Assembly (NCBI GenBank): GCA_949825025.1
Contig: OX463779.1
Coordinates: 21,992,816 to 22,056,815, forward strand
From: Siphlonurus alternatus
Lineage: Eukaryota; Arthropoda; Insecta; Ephemeroptera; Siphlonuridae
Length of the DNA stretch: 64,000 nt
Reading direction: 5' to 3'
Notes under the pieces: generated by a model
Seen by the model: the letters and a program-made list of their open reading frames with translations, nothing else
What the model was told of the DNA's origin: nothing
Database searches by the model: none
In this document: piece after piece, positions 34,439-45,945 of the stretch
Position numbering within the stretch: the stretch's first letter is position 1
Layout of the letters: each line of letters starts with the position of its first letter
Made by a program: the position numbers and the translations under genes

Positions 34439-35182
34439 GTAACAAAGTTTTATACATATATTTATATTATTTTATCATTATTTCTTTTTCACAAATTATT
34501 GTAATTTTACACATTCATAATTTCTTGTTATATTTCTGTTTTCATTTGATAATAGGTATAAATTTATTACCTATTACTTTGAAAATATTTTTAAGGGAGT
34601 AATAAGTGTTTTTATATTCATAAAATTTAAACATAATTATGTAGTCAATTCTGAGTCATTATGGTGCCAGGATTGGTCTCCTTTAAACATGTCCCGTTTC
34701 CCCCAACAATCATCATCAGCAAGACACTAGCATGTTGTATGCTGCTGAGCTATTTTTCTGCGAGACTAAGGATGTAATATTTTTATATTTTCCTTGCCCC
34801 CTTTCCCCCTGTAGACCCAACTCCTTGCCTTATAGGTACAAGCAAAGAGTTGTCGTCATTTATTGCCTCACCTCAGCCAAATGTCACCACAGATTGCTTG
34901 TGCTCAAGAAAATGTTGGTCAAGCCTTCCAGTATTGAAAACCAATTAAAGTATAGCAATATAATTATTATATGTCAGACAATAATTTATGTGTTATAAGA
35001 TTTAGGCCTAAGTCGTTGTGTCTTTTTATCTAATATGAGTACATTTTTAACTGGCTTGTATAGATTTCATATAACGAGTATGGTGCGTTTAAAAAAAAAT
35101 GACTGGGAATCTAACACTGCATTCATTTAACATTATGGTGGCTTGAAAAGTTTCAATTCTCTTAAGGAGGTATGCACAATGC

Positions 35183-35278
35183 GTTAAGACTACATTTAAG
35201 TCTCTGTTTTAAAAGTCTTTAAAATTTGGAACCTCGACGAGTGACTTAACTAAATTTAGTGTTAAATGTGGTCTTAAC
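35183..35278. repeat. 17-bp inverted repeat, possible MITE remnant
   Basis: GTTAAGACTACATTTAA at 35183-35199 and TTAAATGTGGTCTTAAC at 35262-35278 are complementary with one mismatch and enclose 62 nt. It could be a small foldback element or the ends of a larger decayed one. Confidence 0.6.
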
Positions 35279-35956
35279 TCTTATCTTATTATGTTAAATT
35301 TTTTTTAAATATTTACAAATTTAGATGATCTGGCATTTTGTCACACATTTCTCTGAATTAGCTTTGCATACTTTACAATGAGACACTAATATATTAAGGA
35401 AGCTATAGTAAAAGTGTCCCAGTCTGTGTGTTTTTATGCATCAAGAAAGAAAATTGTGACCATGTGGTAATTTGACTGAGGTTTAGGCTTTTAGAATCAA
35501 ATTGTGCCAATAAAAAAAATAATAATAACCTGTACATTAGTTAAATTAATGATTTGTTTCACTAGCACAATATCTGAAAGTGGTATGAGTGGCATAAAAA
35601 ATGTTAGTCTATTTTTATCAATCTTCCCAAACCGAAACTTGGACTTGTTTTGTGTGAATGATGATTATGTGAATATAGACGGTATGAAAGGGGAAGGACG
35701 TGCCCTAGCCCCCGTTAAGACCTTTCCTCCGATGTGGTCTGAGTGGATCGCAGGGCGATAAATACAAAATTTGTTGTTATTTCAATTATAATATTTGTAG
35801 ATAAATTGTGAATTAACCTGCTTTTATTAACTGGTTAAAAAAATTGGTGTTCAATAATAGATGTGCCATATGTACACGGAACAGCACAAACATTATTAAC
35901 CCTGTTCCCTTTGTGCGCACTATTATGCAGTCTGTGGAGACTAGTGAGCTTTTAAC

Positions 35957-35987
<31 letters not shown>

Positions 35988-37039
35988 AACTGAAACCTGT
36001 TGTAGGGTATTGATTAACTTAACTGACTACAAGTAACTAAATTTAATGTCCCGGCTCTTCGTGGACCCGACCTAGCATATTGCTTAGGGCTTTAACTTTT
36101 TGAGGATGGCTGGACTGGGTATTACCCACCTCCCCCAAAATTGCTGTGGCAACTCTTTAGCTACAGCTCCCACAAATTAAACAGGGATAAAGGTCCTGCT
36201 GTTCAGTGGTGTATGATGGGGAGTATGAACTATTTGATAGTTTGCATGCTTTCCTTAATAAACATGAGATATGACTCTTCTATTGTTGACCATCAAAGTA
36301 TAATTGTTTTTGTTTTTATCATGGATAAAAATTAAAACCCCTGTAGACTTATTTATGGAATTTTAAAGTAAAAGATAAAAAATGTATGATAAATAATAAT
36401 TGTAATATTAAAGGCACACTTGTTAAATAATTAATTGTTATTAAGTGAATATGCAAATATCAACTTCAGCTTTTTGAATTGAGCCACTAATGATCAAACC
36501 AAAGTATAATAAAATAAACAAACAAACAAAAATCTCATCAGTATGCCTTACAAAGAAAATTTGATCTTAACTGTTTTTATATTACTTTGTAAAAAAAAAA
36601 AATGAAAAATAGAAATAAAATACTATGCTAATACTACTAATATATATAATATAAACAATCATGTAAATTAAGTTCCGAAAACTAAGGCTACAAACGTAAA
36701 TATTGTTAGTGTTCCTGTCAATACACGAATTTTCATAAATCAGCAATAACGGTTTGTAACATGTGTAAGAATTATTAAAATAAAAACTAGTTAAGAATTA
36801 TTTCAATAATTTTTATTTTCTATTAATTTGTGCTATGCTATATCCTTATTTTAGTTTAAGGTTACCTTTTAAATTTTATTTTTACTGTGAATATCGCTAC
36901 TTCAAAAAAAAAAAAAAAAAGAAGTGAGAGATGATTCAATAATGGTGGTCACAAAGTTTTTAAAGTCTAAATTCTATAATAAACATTATTATATAATATA
37001 CTATTACGTTGTGCGTTACATGTCTACGTATCAGAAAAC

Positions 37040-37640
37040 ACAAATCGAAACCAACGAAAAGATGAACTCAGGGAGGAGATCCCCTAGCCGTGGAGTCACA
37101 CGGCACAAGGTCACCCCGTGTCCACGATGTCCACATTTGTGATTCAAAGTGCATGATAGAGGGCCATAACACATCAAAGTGACACGTAATACGTCGCAAT
37201 AGCATGACGTCCTCACTACACGGCCACGACAACACACCACGCACCAACACTCGAACACACGGTGATTCGAAACACAGACCACACGACACCGAAGAGCCCA
37301 AATTTCCAAACGTAACCTCACGGGCGGCGTGCGCTGCCGAAACGGTGTCCGGAACCGAACACGACTCGGCAGCAACAAAAGTTCACCGGGCAAAGACCTC
37401 CACCGGCCAAGGCCAGCGCAGGGCACCGGAAGAGCTCGGAGGCCGAAAAACCCCAAAAATCTAGATAAAAAAATTCACCCCCAGTCCCCCCCCCCCCCCC
37501 GGACGTGGATTTTTTATTATTTTCCTGGTTACGGCTGCCACCCCCGGGAACCCCCAGGAAAAGTTTCGTCGGGTTCCGACGAACCCAGACGCTCGCCCAA
37601 AGGAAGTGCGTCCCAGCATAGGAAAACGCTGGTTAATTTT
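37040..37640. other. Compositionally foreign GC-rich block of about 600 bp
   Basis: An abrupt change from AT-rich to GC-rich DNA with many CpGs, a poly(C) run at 37486-37500 and a perfect hairpin TTCGTCGG-GTT-CCGACGAA at 37565-37583. A 141-codon minus-strand frame is open (37031-37456), but its Cys/Arg-rich composition does not look like a real protein. It may be the untranslated end of a retroelement or a structured non-coding sequence. No identity is recognised. Confidence 0.5.
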
Positions 37641-38874
37641 GGGGTCCCGAAAGTGATGTTTAATAATAAGGACAATCTTAGTTAAAAATGAACGGAAACA
37701 AATACGTACGCATACGCGCGTATGCCCATTGTTTATTTGTCGTCCTTATAGGTTTACTAACTTTTAAATGCTGGTTAGAAGTTGAATAACAGATATTAAT
37801 TATAATATTGACGCAATATTATAATATTATTGTTAACATTAATATAGAACAATGCCAAACATTCCGAGAAAAAAACTCTTGAGTCAACACGTAAAAAAAA
37901 ATCAGTTTCAGTTTAAAAAGGTTTTATTGTATTAAAAATCACAGTACAATAGATACACATAGTCGAGTCAGATAAAAATATCTATGCACTCAAATCAACC
38001 TTGATTATTGCATGTTAGCTTAAAAACTAAAGATTGAAAAAAAAAAATGAAAAATGCATACAGTATAACAGATCTTAGTTTACCTCTAGACAGTTAAGTA
38101 GACTAGACGGCGCCAGCTATATCAGCCAATGAAAAGGCGGCCAGAAGTCATTCTAGCCTTTTCATTGGCTGATATAGCTGGCGCCGTCTAGTCTACTGAA
38201 CTGTCTAGAGGTAAACTAAGATCTGTTATACTGTATATATTACACACATAATAGAAAAATACTTCCAATTATCAATTTTGATATACTGTATGAATAAAAT
38301 ACAGACTAAAATCATTCTCTCTCCATGATAGACACATAAGTACAATGTTATATGTTTTTTTTATAATAAAACATGAATGACATATATATATTAATTATTT
38401 CAATATTGCACATTCTCCAAATTACAATTTCATGCACAATTTTTTGCTCAGACAGTGCTCAGACTATCGCGTGAAGCCTGCAAAAATTTGTGGGTATGCA
38501 ACTTGTTCACCCCTGACGCGGAGAAGATTGCATAGATCAAGGCGCGTAACCTTTATCTCTGTTCTTGACCCTGAGACTTAGGACGAAGTTAATTATTATT
38601 AAATTAAATTTTTAATTCAATTAACTATATAACGTGACAAAAGAGACAAACTACGTACATTAATTAAAAAAAAAAATCTAGTGAAGCTATATTTATGAGG
38701 TTAAATAAGTTTTAAAAAATATAATGTAATTAAAAATTTGCACAAATAAGTTATGTAATTTACAATCCTTTATGTACAACACTGTGGTTTAAAATTATTT
38801 ATAGTATAAAATATTGATCCTAGATGGCGGTAATGTCAAAGAAATTCAAGTTCCCCTTCTCTCTCACACGACTG
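37641..38874. other. AT-rich spacer containing a palindromic MITE
   Basis: Apart from the Tc1-type MITE at 38061-38233, no feature is seen. Confidence 0.7.
38061..38233. mobile_element. 173-bp palindromic Tc1/mariner-type MITE with TA duplication
   Basis: Arms of about 77 bp are reverse complements with one visible mismatch and enclose a ~19-nt loop (around GGCCAGAAGTCATTCTA). The terminus is CAGTATAACAGATCTTAG, and TA dinucleotides flank both ends (38059-38060, 38234-38235). CAGT termini with TA duplications are the Tc1/mariner signature. No transposase is encoded. Confidence 0.88.
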
Positions 38875-38895
38875 TCTCTCTCTCTCTCTCTCTCT
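38875..38895. repeat. (TC)n / GAGA tract upstream of a promoter-like island
   Basis: Ten TC units. In arthropods GAGA-type tracts are often found just upstream of promoters, where GAGA factor binds. Here it directly precedes the GC-rich first-exon candidate. Confidence 0.8.
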
Positions 38896-38939
38896 ACTTT
38901 TTTTTTTTGTTTAGTATGTAGAGAGATAAAAAAGTTCTC

Positions 38940-39363
38940 ATTTCGTTGTAGTGCAATGCGCGAGTGAGCGACGACTACACTACTGTGGTGTCGGCTGAGT
39001 TAGTGTGAACATTATACCCGACGTATGAACAGACTTTTAAGATGACTCTTGTGTACAATGTATGAGTGCTGTGGAGAGCATATTACAGCTGCCACCTTCC
39101 TTGATATCGCCCGTCAAATCCTCGCCCCTCTGCCCACTGCTCTCGTGCCGGTGCTTCTACTGCTGCTGCTGTTAGTGTTGGGGGGAGGAGTCGCGAGCCG
39201 TCGCGGCCGCTCTGTGTTGCGCCGCCTCACCGCCGCCGCTGCCACCAGTGCCACCGCTACTGCTGAGTGTCAAGGGCGAGACGACGAGCATAAATAGACA
39301 TTGGCGCGCGCCCCCGTGCACCCCGAGCCCCGCCGAGCACGCCGAGCGAGCCTGCATAGCGCG
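38940..39363 (+). promoter_or_regulatory. Promoter and non-coding first-exon candidate with consensus donor
   Basis: GC-rich, CpG-rich island that follows a GAGA tract and ends GCGCG|GTAAGTG, with a full-consensus splice donor at 39364-39369 before AT-rich DNA. This is the expected structure of a TSS plus 5' UTR exon of a + strand gene with a long first intron. The partner exon cannot be located, and the TSS is not determined. Confidence 0.5.
39058..39297 (+). CDS. Small ORF (79 codons) within the first-exon candidate
   Basis: ATG at 39058 opens MYECCGEHITAATFLDIARQ, followed by a strongly hydrophobic run (VPVLLLLLLLVLGGGV) that could span a membrane, then an Arg/Ala-rich tail; stop TAG at 39295-39297. 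The N-terminal 20 residues look protein-like, but the Leu and Ala runs come from CTG/GCC repeats. It may be an upstream ORF or a micropeptide. No homologue recognised. Confidence 0.25.
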   Translation: MYECCGEHITAATFLDIARQILAPLPTALVPVLLLLLLLVLGGGVASRRGRSVLRRLTAAAATSATATAECQGRDDEHK

Positions 39364-40284
39364 GTAAGTGCATCGTGATGATAGCGTGCTTGCTCTCAAA
39401 TATCGCAGACGATGTAAGGTCTTGTTTAAATAAAAAACAAAATTAATTTGTCTGATAACAAAATTTATAATATAAGACGTATCATCTGATATGTTGACAT
39501 TTTTATAATTCTTAATGCATTTACTGTATATTTATATAATTTATACCAATCTTGGTAATTTTTTATGGTTATGTATGTATTTATTTATACCTTTATTTGA
39601 ATACATAAAAAAACTGCAATTTTTATCTGTGCTTGTGATCATGACATTTGATAATCAAACGGTACAAGTTATAATATACAGTATTATGATATACTACGAA
39701 TCAGCATAAACCTATATAGAGAACAACTTGTAGAAATTTAGGTTAGTAAGATGTATGAAATTTGGTACCTGTTATTTTTACTTTATGTGTGGAATGAGGT
39801 CTCTGCTGCTGATGATATTTGGTATAACGGAAATTATCAACTTTTATTTAATTTTGATTGACGCGTCAATTTAATAATATAATATTTGTATTTTAGCTGA
39901 GGGGAAATCAGATTGTATCTTTGATAAAATTCGAAAGTCGACCATTTACTTATATAGCAGACATTAGAATTTTTGGATACTTTAAACTAAAAACTGTAAT
40001 TTAAAAAAAAATATAAACTTTAAAACTTAAGAAAAATAACACTAAAATTTTCTATTTAAACGCTATTTTTTTTAATAAATATATATCTTAACTTAAACGA
40101 GAATCTTAAAAAGTAAACAAACAAGGAAATGTTTTACTGAAGTCAATAAAGATTTTCTATTGAGAGTCTTGCAACGATTTCTCATCAACTTACTTGATGG
40201 TTATTGGCTTATAGATGTATAAAATAAGAAGGAACGACTTCTCATTTCCAATTCATAAAATTGTCATATTATTTATGTCTCGTT

Positions 40285-40475
40285 GCATTGGGCAAGCTGG
40301 CTCTGGTGATCCTCGTGTCTGCAGAGCTGCTGTGGTGCTGCCTGCCAGCGAGAAAGGGCAGCTCGGGAGAAAGTTGGTGGCCTTATTAGGAACCCGTTCA
40401 TAATCAAGCGCGCGCCACTGCTGCCCTGCTGGCTGCATGACTGTCGGGCGCACCACTGCCAGGACAAACTCGAGC
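40285..40475. promoter_or_regulatory. GC-rich island
   Basis: A sharply bounded island in AT-rich DNA with CTGCC and GCTGG repeats. No coding frame is convincing on either strand. A perfect CRE palindrome follows 350 bp downstream (40826-40833). Confidence 0.3.
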
Positions 40476-40825
40476 ACCGCTTTAAAATTGAATTAATGGA
40501 AAATATGTACACTGTATTATACGGGAATTTCATGTTTACATTTTGGGTAGCACGGAGATGCCCGAAGCCGCCCGAAGAGTTTCGGGATGTAGGCAGAAAA
40601 CCCTAAAATCCTATGCTGTGCATGTTAACGTAACTCACAACACCTCTTTTGTCATAACAGTTTTGGTCGCCAAATATTTTTTTTCATTAGCATTGGTTCT
40701 TCTTGTTACCATTTATGAAAGAAAATTCTACGAAAAATGAAACGAATCGTCAGAAGAAATTAATTTCGAGACCAACTTTAACACGTATTTGCTATGCCGC
40801 TGACAATTTTTTGCCTACACAATTA

Positions 40826-40833
40826 TGACGTCA
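40826..40833. promoter_or_regulatory. CRE palindrome TGACGTCA
   Basis: ATGACGTCAT, the full palindromic cAMP-response element bound by CREB/ATF bZIP factors, with a half site (GTGACGTA) 20 bp downstream. Confidence 0.5.
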
Positions 40834-42538
40834 TATTGTTTTGTGACGTATGGTGAAAAACCCGTATAGTTATGTGCAGAGGGAAGGAGTAAAGCAAAAT
40901 TTATATATTCGGTAATTTGTACCTCTTTCTTCATGGTCTCTCTGTATAATTTATAGTCCTCCGAAAATCATGGTTATAATTCATGTCATTTAATGTTGAG
41001 GAAGAGCAAAAGCGGAGTAACTTTTTTTGCAGTAGAAAAAATTATTTTATTATTGTTATTATTTTTTCTTATGAACTCTAGTGCATATTCCATCTTTTTT
41101 GCCTTCCTACAGTTTAAAGACAACACTCCATATACCGTGAATAATCAATTGAGTTATTACATCACATGAAAATTATATGAATAAAATATACTCACTGATG
41201 TAGCCAGCTTTACCTTAAAATGGGAGACTTTTCTACTCCAATAGAGTCCAATATAGCCGTACAAAATTTGGAGGGGATCTCTATTAATAAAAACAGCTGA
41301 TGGTATTTCATTCATTTCGTTGAGACAGCAGCTCTACTTTGCATTTAGTATAATGGAAAAAATGAAATAGTTGAACAATAAGTTATAATTCACTTACATA
41401 TTTCATTCTTGAAAAAAAGTTATATATTTTTATTTATATTATTAATTTGTACTCAATAGGTTAATATAATAATTCCTCGAGGTCATTGCATTGAAAAGTT
41501 CATTGACACATTAAGAGCTTCTTCTTTCTTCTCTACAACTTGCCAATAAGGAGCTGTAGGGACAACAAGCTTGCTTCGAACCGGAAATTGCTATCAACGG
41601 AAGTTAGGACACAACAGCAGAGTGCAATGACAGTCGCAAAGGGTTAGGGGGGGATGTAGAAAGTAAATTTGGAACAGCTGGGGGTAGCATGCACTATGAT
41701 ATAGCAGCTGATATATAAATAGAAACGGTTAAATTTATAGCCGCTCTGGTAAACATGTTTTTCCTAAAATATTTCAAGTAAATAAAATTTACCGTGATTT
41801 AATATCACGAGTCTTATGAAATTAAATGAACAAAGAATTTTAAATTGAAAAAATAAATAAATAAATAATAGGAGTCACTTGTAGTTTTTTTGTATATGAA
41901 TTTACAACAATTCGTGTTTTCCTAAATTATAATGGAGAAAAGTTGTTGAGGATGTAAGTTTACGAACATTAAAGACACTACGCAAAAAAAAAAAAAAAAA
42001 AAAAAAATGTGGCCGCAAAATAAAGGAGTTATGCCGAGGGCGGGGAAGATGGGTTTTTACCTTGAGCATTGAGTGCGGTCATCGAGCTTGCTGGTCGCAC
42101 CACCTGCAAGAGTGCTGTGCTGGGGGAGACACACTCGCATAACAGTAGACATGTGGATGAATTTTAATTCATCGTGCATGCATAAAATTCGCTAACTTTG
42201 AAATATGGCAATAAATTTTCAATTCTTCACGAGTCTTCTGATATAATTTTATATATTTTTTATTAATTTAAAATTCTTAGAATCAAGTTCATGGTTATAT
42301 CATGCAAAAGGTTGTATAACTTATATAAGATAATATAATAGTAGTACTGCTGATATCAAGATAAATACGTATGATAGTGGCGTATACATATTCTATATAC
42401 AAAAAATAGTATAGGATAAAGAAATAAGGTTATATTATGTTCATTAACAATGTCAATGCAGATTATTGATCTGTGTTACTTTTTATTCTGATGTTTTTTA
42501 TCTGCTTTTACACATAAGTCTATTTATAATATATAATT

Positions 42539-42580
42539 ATACGTAAATATTTTATATACGCTTTTAAAATATTTACGTAT
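42539..42580. repeat. AT-rich perfect 16-bp stem hairpin
   Basis: ATACGTAAATATTTTA pairs perfectly with TAAAATATTTACGTAT across a 10-nt loop. Confidence 0.7.
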
Positions 42581-43580
42581 TTTTATAACGTTAACTTGAC
42601 AAAATATTAAATCTATAATATCTCTTAAATATTTCAATTTAAAATTATTAAGAAATTACTGCAATATAATGTGTTTATTTACTTTATTTTGATGAAAGTC
42701 TTAAAGAAAAGTACCACGTAGTGACGTAGTGTACATTACTGCTAAATATACCATGTACTAGTTTTACTTTGTATGTAATTTAAACCGGTTTAATAGGAAG
42801 CAAATGATTGCATAAGTTAGTAGAAACTTATAACCTATTACAAAGTAAACTTGAACAACAATAAACGATGCTTGGAATGTGCATTGTTATCAATCAGTCT
42901 TGTTAGTATGATGATGATCTCGGTACGTAGACGGCGTCGTCCCAATTCCCCAGGATCGTGTCCTATGACCTCTGCAGTGCATTGAGGCACCGAGGGCGGC
43001 GCCACTGCAGCAGAGAAAGCCGCAATAGCAGCAACACCTATATAGGAAGAAGGACCATCATCAGCTATAGGTCAGCAGGACAGTGCAAAAGTTTTTTGCT
43101 AGCTAGACCGTGAGAACCGTTCTGCAACACTTTTTTTCGTTTCTCTTCTTTTTTAGTGTGAATTGTTTCATTGTTACAAATTTCAAGTATCATGATTTTT
43201 TTCCCCCCTTTTTTACTATGAGGGAAAAAAATGGGCTTAACGTCAAACTTCGCTGAGTATTTGTATTTATTTATTGCACATATAGAACCGTATTAAGGTA
43301 CAAAATGCATGTTTACAATATTTTAGTATTGCAATACCTGTAAAAGAGACATAAAAATTAAAACATATTATCATCAGTTTTATATTATTATTACAATTAC
43401 AATCATACATAATATAGTATTATCTAGTCAGTCCACAATACCTGAGAAATAAAACTTTTATATAAAAAAAAAAAAAAAAACACATTTTTATTAATAGAAA
43501 ACAATCTGAAACTAATTCTTTATTATATTACTGTATAATATATATTATTAAATCAATCTATTACAAGGAAAGCATTTACA

Positions 43581-43945
43581 TTAATTATTTAAAGCTGTTC
43601 TTTTTCTTGTTATGACATAAAAATTGTTCTGCAGTAAAAATTCAATCAGTTTTGACCTAAACTGTTGATTACTAGGTAGATGTTTTAAGGTGCAGGAAGA
43701 TTATTGTACAGCTTTGGGCCTAATAAATATAAGCTTCGCTTTTCTTGTTCAGATTTAGCAACATCTATATAAATTTTTTGAGAATTTTTGGTGTTATGGC
43801 CTGTTATTTTTTCATTTGTCGTAAAATTGTCAATATTTTTCCTTGCAAACAATATCATGGAAAATATGCATAAACAAGGAAAATTTAGTAGGCCTAGTTT
43901 TTGCCACAAGCTATTACAACTTACTCTAGATTTTGCTCTAACCAT
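43581..43945 (-). pseudogene. Decayed 3' end of a non-LTR retrotransposon ORF2 (reverse transcriptase C-terminus)
   Basis: The minus-strand frame from 43945 reads through SCNSLWQKLGLLNFPCLCIF, ILFARKNIDNF, HNTKNSQKIYI and SLYLLGPKLYNNLPAP. This is the typical region after the reverse-transcriptase domain of animal LINEs (N-T-R/K...LGPKLYN-LP). A stop at 43685-43687 and then a frame change are followed by KLIEFLLQNNFYVITRKRTA, the usual C-terminal helix. It is an old, broken fragment; the catalytic RT part and endonuclease are absent. The clade is not resolved. Confidence 0.75.
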
Positions 43946-44499
43946 ACAACGTACAAATTATATATTTCATTATTGTACAGTACCTATATATGGGATTGAT
44001 GTATTCAATCATATAGCGTCCTATAATTTCCCATATAAGTACTATACAGGTCACTTTATGTTCAATTTTTATAATTGAATGAATAAATATCGTATTTTCT
44101 CTTCTTGTACTGTACTAAATGTATTTTACCTGAATCTTTTTAACTCTTTCGATGGTAGAATTTCTACTACATTTTTTCCTCTTCAATTTAAATATTTAAC
44201 TTTTTACTTCTGTTTGATCACGAACTTAACATGAAATGAAAACATTTCTAAGAATTTTTTATAACCGTGAGTTTAAAAAATCCTTTATCGAATAATTTTG
44301 TTGCTAAAAAATTCATAATTAATTTATAATATATTTAAGTTAGAAACTTAATAATCATTATAAAGTATAACCCACACCAATGTCACTGACATTTTGATTG
44401 ATTAAAATTAATATTAAATTATTAATTCTTCATCAAATGATATTTGCTTATAATATAAAATTCTGTAGTAAAATATACTAATATAGTAGTTGTTAGTTT

Positions 44500-44950
44500 T
44501 ATAACTGGGTCTCTTGCTGCATTAGCAACTGATGTCCCAATAGAGATTAGGAGGACTAGAAGGGACAGGCGACATCGAGGTAGGGGGGCCACGGGCGTGG
44601 GAATAAGTGGGAGGAGAGACAAGTCGTTGAACCCAATCACACACACACACACAGAGGAGCCTCCCTCCCCCTCACGTCGTGTGACGTCACGGAGGATTTG
44701 CGTAGTCACCAGAGATAAACACGCGGCGAACAGAGAAGATCCCCCACCGCCTTTTTCTGCTGTTGATGATCCCTCTTGCCGTGTGCTAACCCGTGTACCT
44801 CTCCTCCCTCTTTTCACATTGTAAGTCGAAGCCCCCCCCCGGCAAGACATGCCTTGTTGATTATTCGCTTATTATTATGCCGTCTTGCGCGCGCTGACGA
44901 CCAAGCAAATGGCAACAGCCGGAGCTTGAACCCGTCACTAAGAAAAGAAA
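44500..44950. promoter_or_regulatory. GC-rich island with CRE and (AC)n tract
   Basis: Contains (AC)n at 44639-44652, a perfect CRE at 44682-44689 (GTGTGACGTCAC) and several CGCG-containing stretches. No exon is supported. Confidence 0.4.
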
Positions 44951-45142
44951 AAAGGGAGAAGACTTTACAAATGTTTAAAGAAAATTACGTAAACCTAAAG
45001 CTAATAAACAAACATTACTGTTCAAAGTATATATTATATATTTATATATATATATAAATATTTATATATTGTACTGTATATATATTACATATTTGAACTT
45101 TGTGTTGTATGTACAGTTGTAGAGTGTGAAGAAACTAGATGA

Positions 45143-45228
45143 GAGATGCCATGAAATTTTTTGGATTTCGTTTTCAAATGGAGGAGCACTAGAACTATTT
45201 TTAGAAAATATACTAACTAAAAAATTTG
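45143..45228. mobile_element. Diverged partial copy of the TTAA foldback element
   Basis: GAGATGCCATGAAATTTTTT, then GGATTTCG and AATGGAGGAGCACTAGAACT and ATTTTTAGA, correspond to 27065-27140 of the foldback arm (GAGATGGAATTTTTTGGATT, ATGGAGGACCACTTGAACTA). Identity is roughly three quarters by eye. The rest of the element is missing or unrecognisable. Confidence 0.6.
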
Positions 45229-45589
45229 TGGGAATCGGACATGCCGCTGTTTCTACTTTATATTTCTTATTTTTTTTATTCGATAAATTCATTTATTCAT
45301 TTAAATATTAAAATTTGTTAAGAAAAAAAGAGGAAACTGCATTGAAAAAATCAAAGCTATGTAATAATATTGCGATATAAAATTTTGTTACAGTGGTTTC
45401 CCGCATGTGTACAGTACCGAATTCAATAAATTAAATTGATGCTTTTAACCACTTAATTCTTAATTCCTCTATTGCAATATTATATAGTGTCTCTTTCTCC
45501 TCCTATTTTCCGCCATTTTTGTTTGGAACGAAGTTAGGCAAATGTTTCAGCCCGGTAGAGAAGAGGGTTGCATAAACAAATTTTTCAGG

Positions 45590-45945
45590 GGCTAAATTGT
45601 TTCGGAATACCGAGGCAGCTAGTGTTCTCGTGTTGGTCATGTGCTCGGTGCGTGCTGCTGGTGGGGCCCAAGGCGCCGGCGCCGGCCGGTGCGGGGGTGG
45701 TCTCCGTCGTCACCGCCGCAGACGCGAGCCATTGTTGACGTCTAGCGCCAGCCGGCCGGCCGGGGTGTCGCGGGGGCGCAAGTTTACAGCTCGGCCGCAC
45801 GAGGCAGCAGCATCCACACCATGTCTGGCCGTGGTTTGGCGGCGGCGCGGCGCTCGGTCGATGCTTTAGGCGCAAGGGCAAGGTCAAGGTCACGCTGGGA
45901 GTATCCACGCCCGGCCGCACACGACCATGATATGACGTCATAACA
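45590..45945. promoter_or_regulatory. CpG-dense island with nuclear-receptor repeat and CRE
   Basis: One of the most GC-rich stretches of the window. AGGTCAAGGTCA at 45881-45892 is a direct repeat of nuclear-receptor half sites and contains TCAAGGTCA, the extended site of FTZ-F1/SF-1/ERR-type receptors. A perfect CRE follows at 45933-45940. Function is inferred from motifs only. Confidence 0.45.

Larger units (their letters stand above)
34157..37030. other. hpo 3' UTR and downstream DNA
   Basis: The first ~200 bases after the stop are GC-richer and probably 3' UTR. The rest is AT-rich, with an inverted repeat at 35183-35278 and a (TTA)n microsatellite at 35961-35988. No gene is supported. 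Confidence 0.6.

Noticed and set aside
37031..37456. 141-codon minus-strand ORF
   Set aside because: The longest unexplained frame near the GC block, but Cys/Arg/Val-rich with no domain. CpG-rich DNA lowers stop-codon frequency, so length alone is weak evidence. The block is reported as an anomaly instead.
42975..43014. CTGCAGTG...CACTGCAG inverted repeat as a possible microRNA hairpin
   Set aside because: The 8-bp stem with a 24-nt unpaired loop is too weak, and no known microRNA seed was recognised.
44422..44850. 142-codon minus-strand ORF
   Set aside because: Composed of Gly/Ser/Arg low complexity and a (Val-Cys)n run from the (AC)n microsatellite; no protein character.
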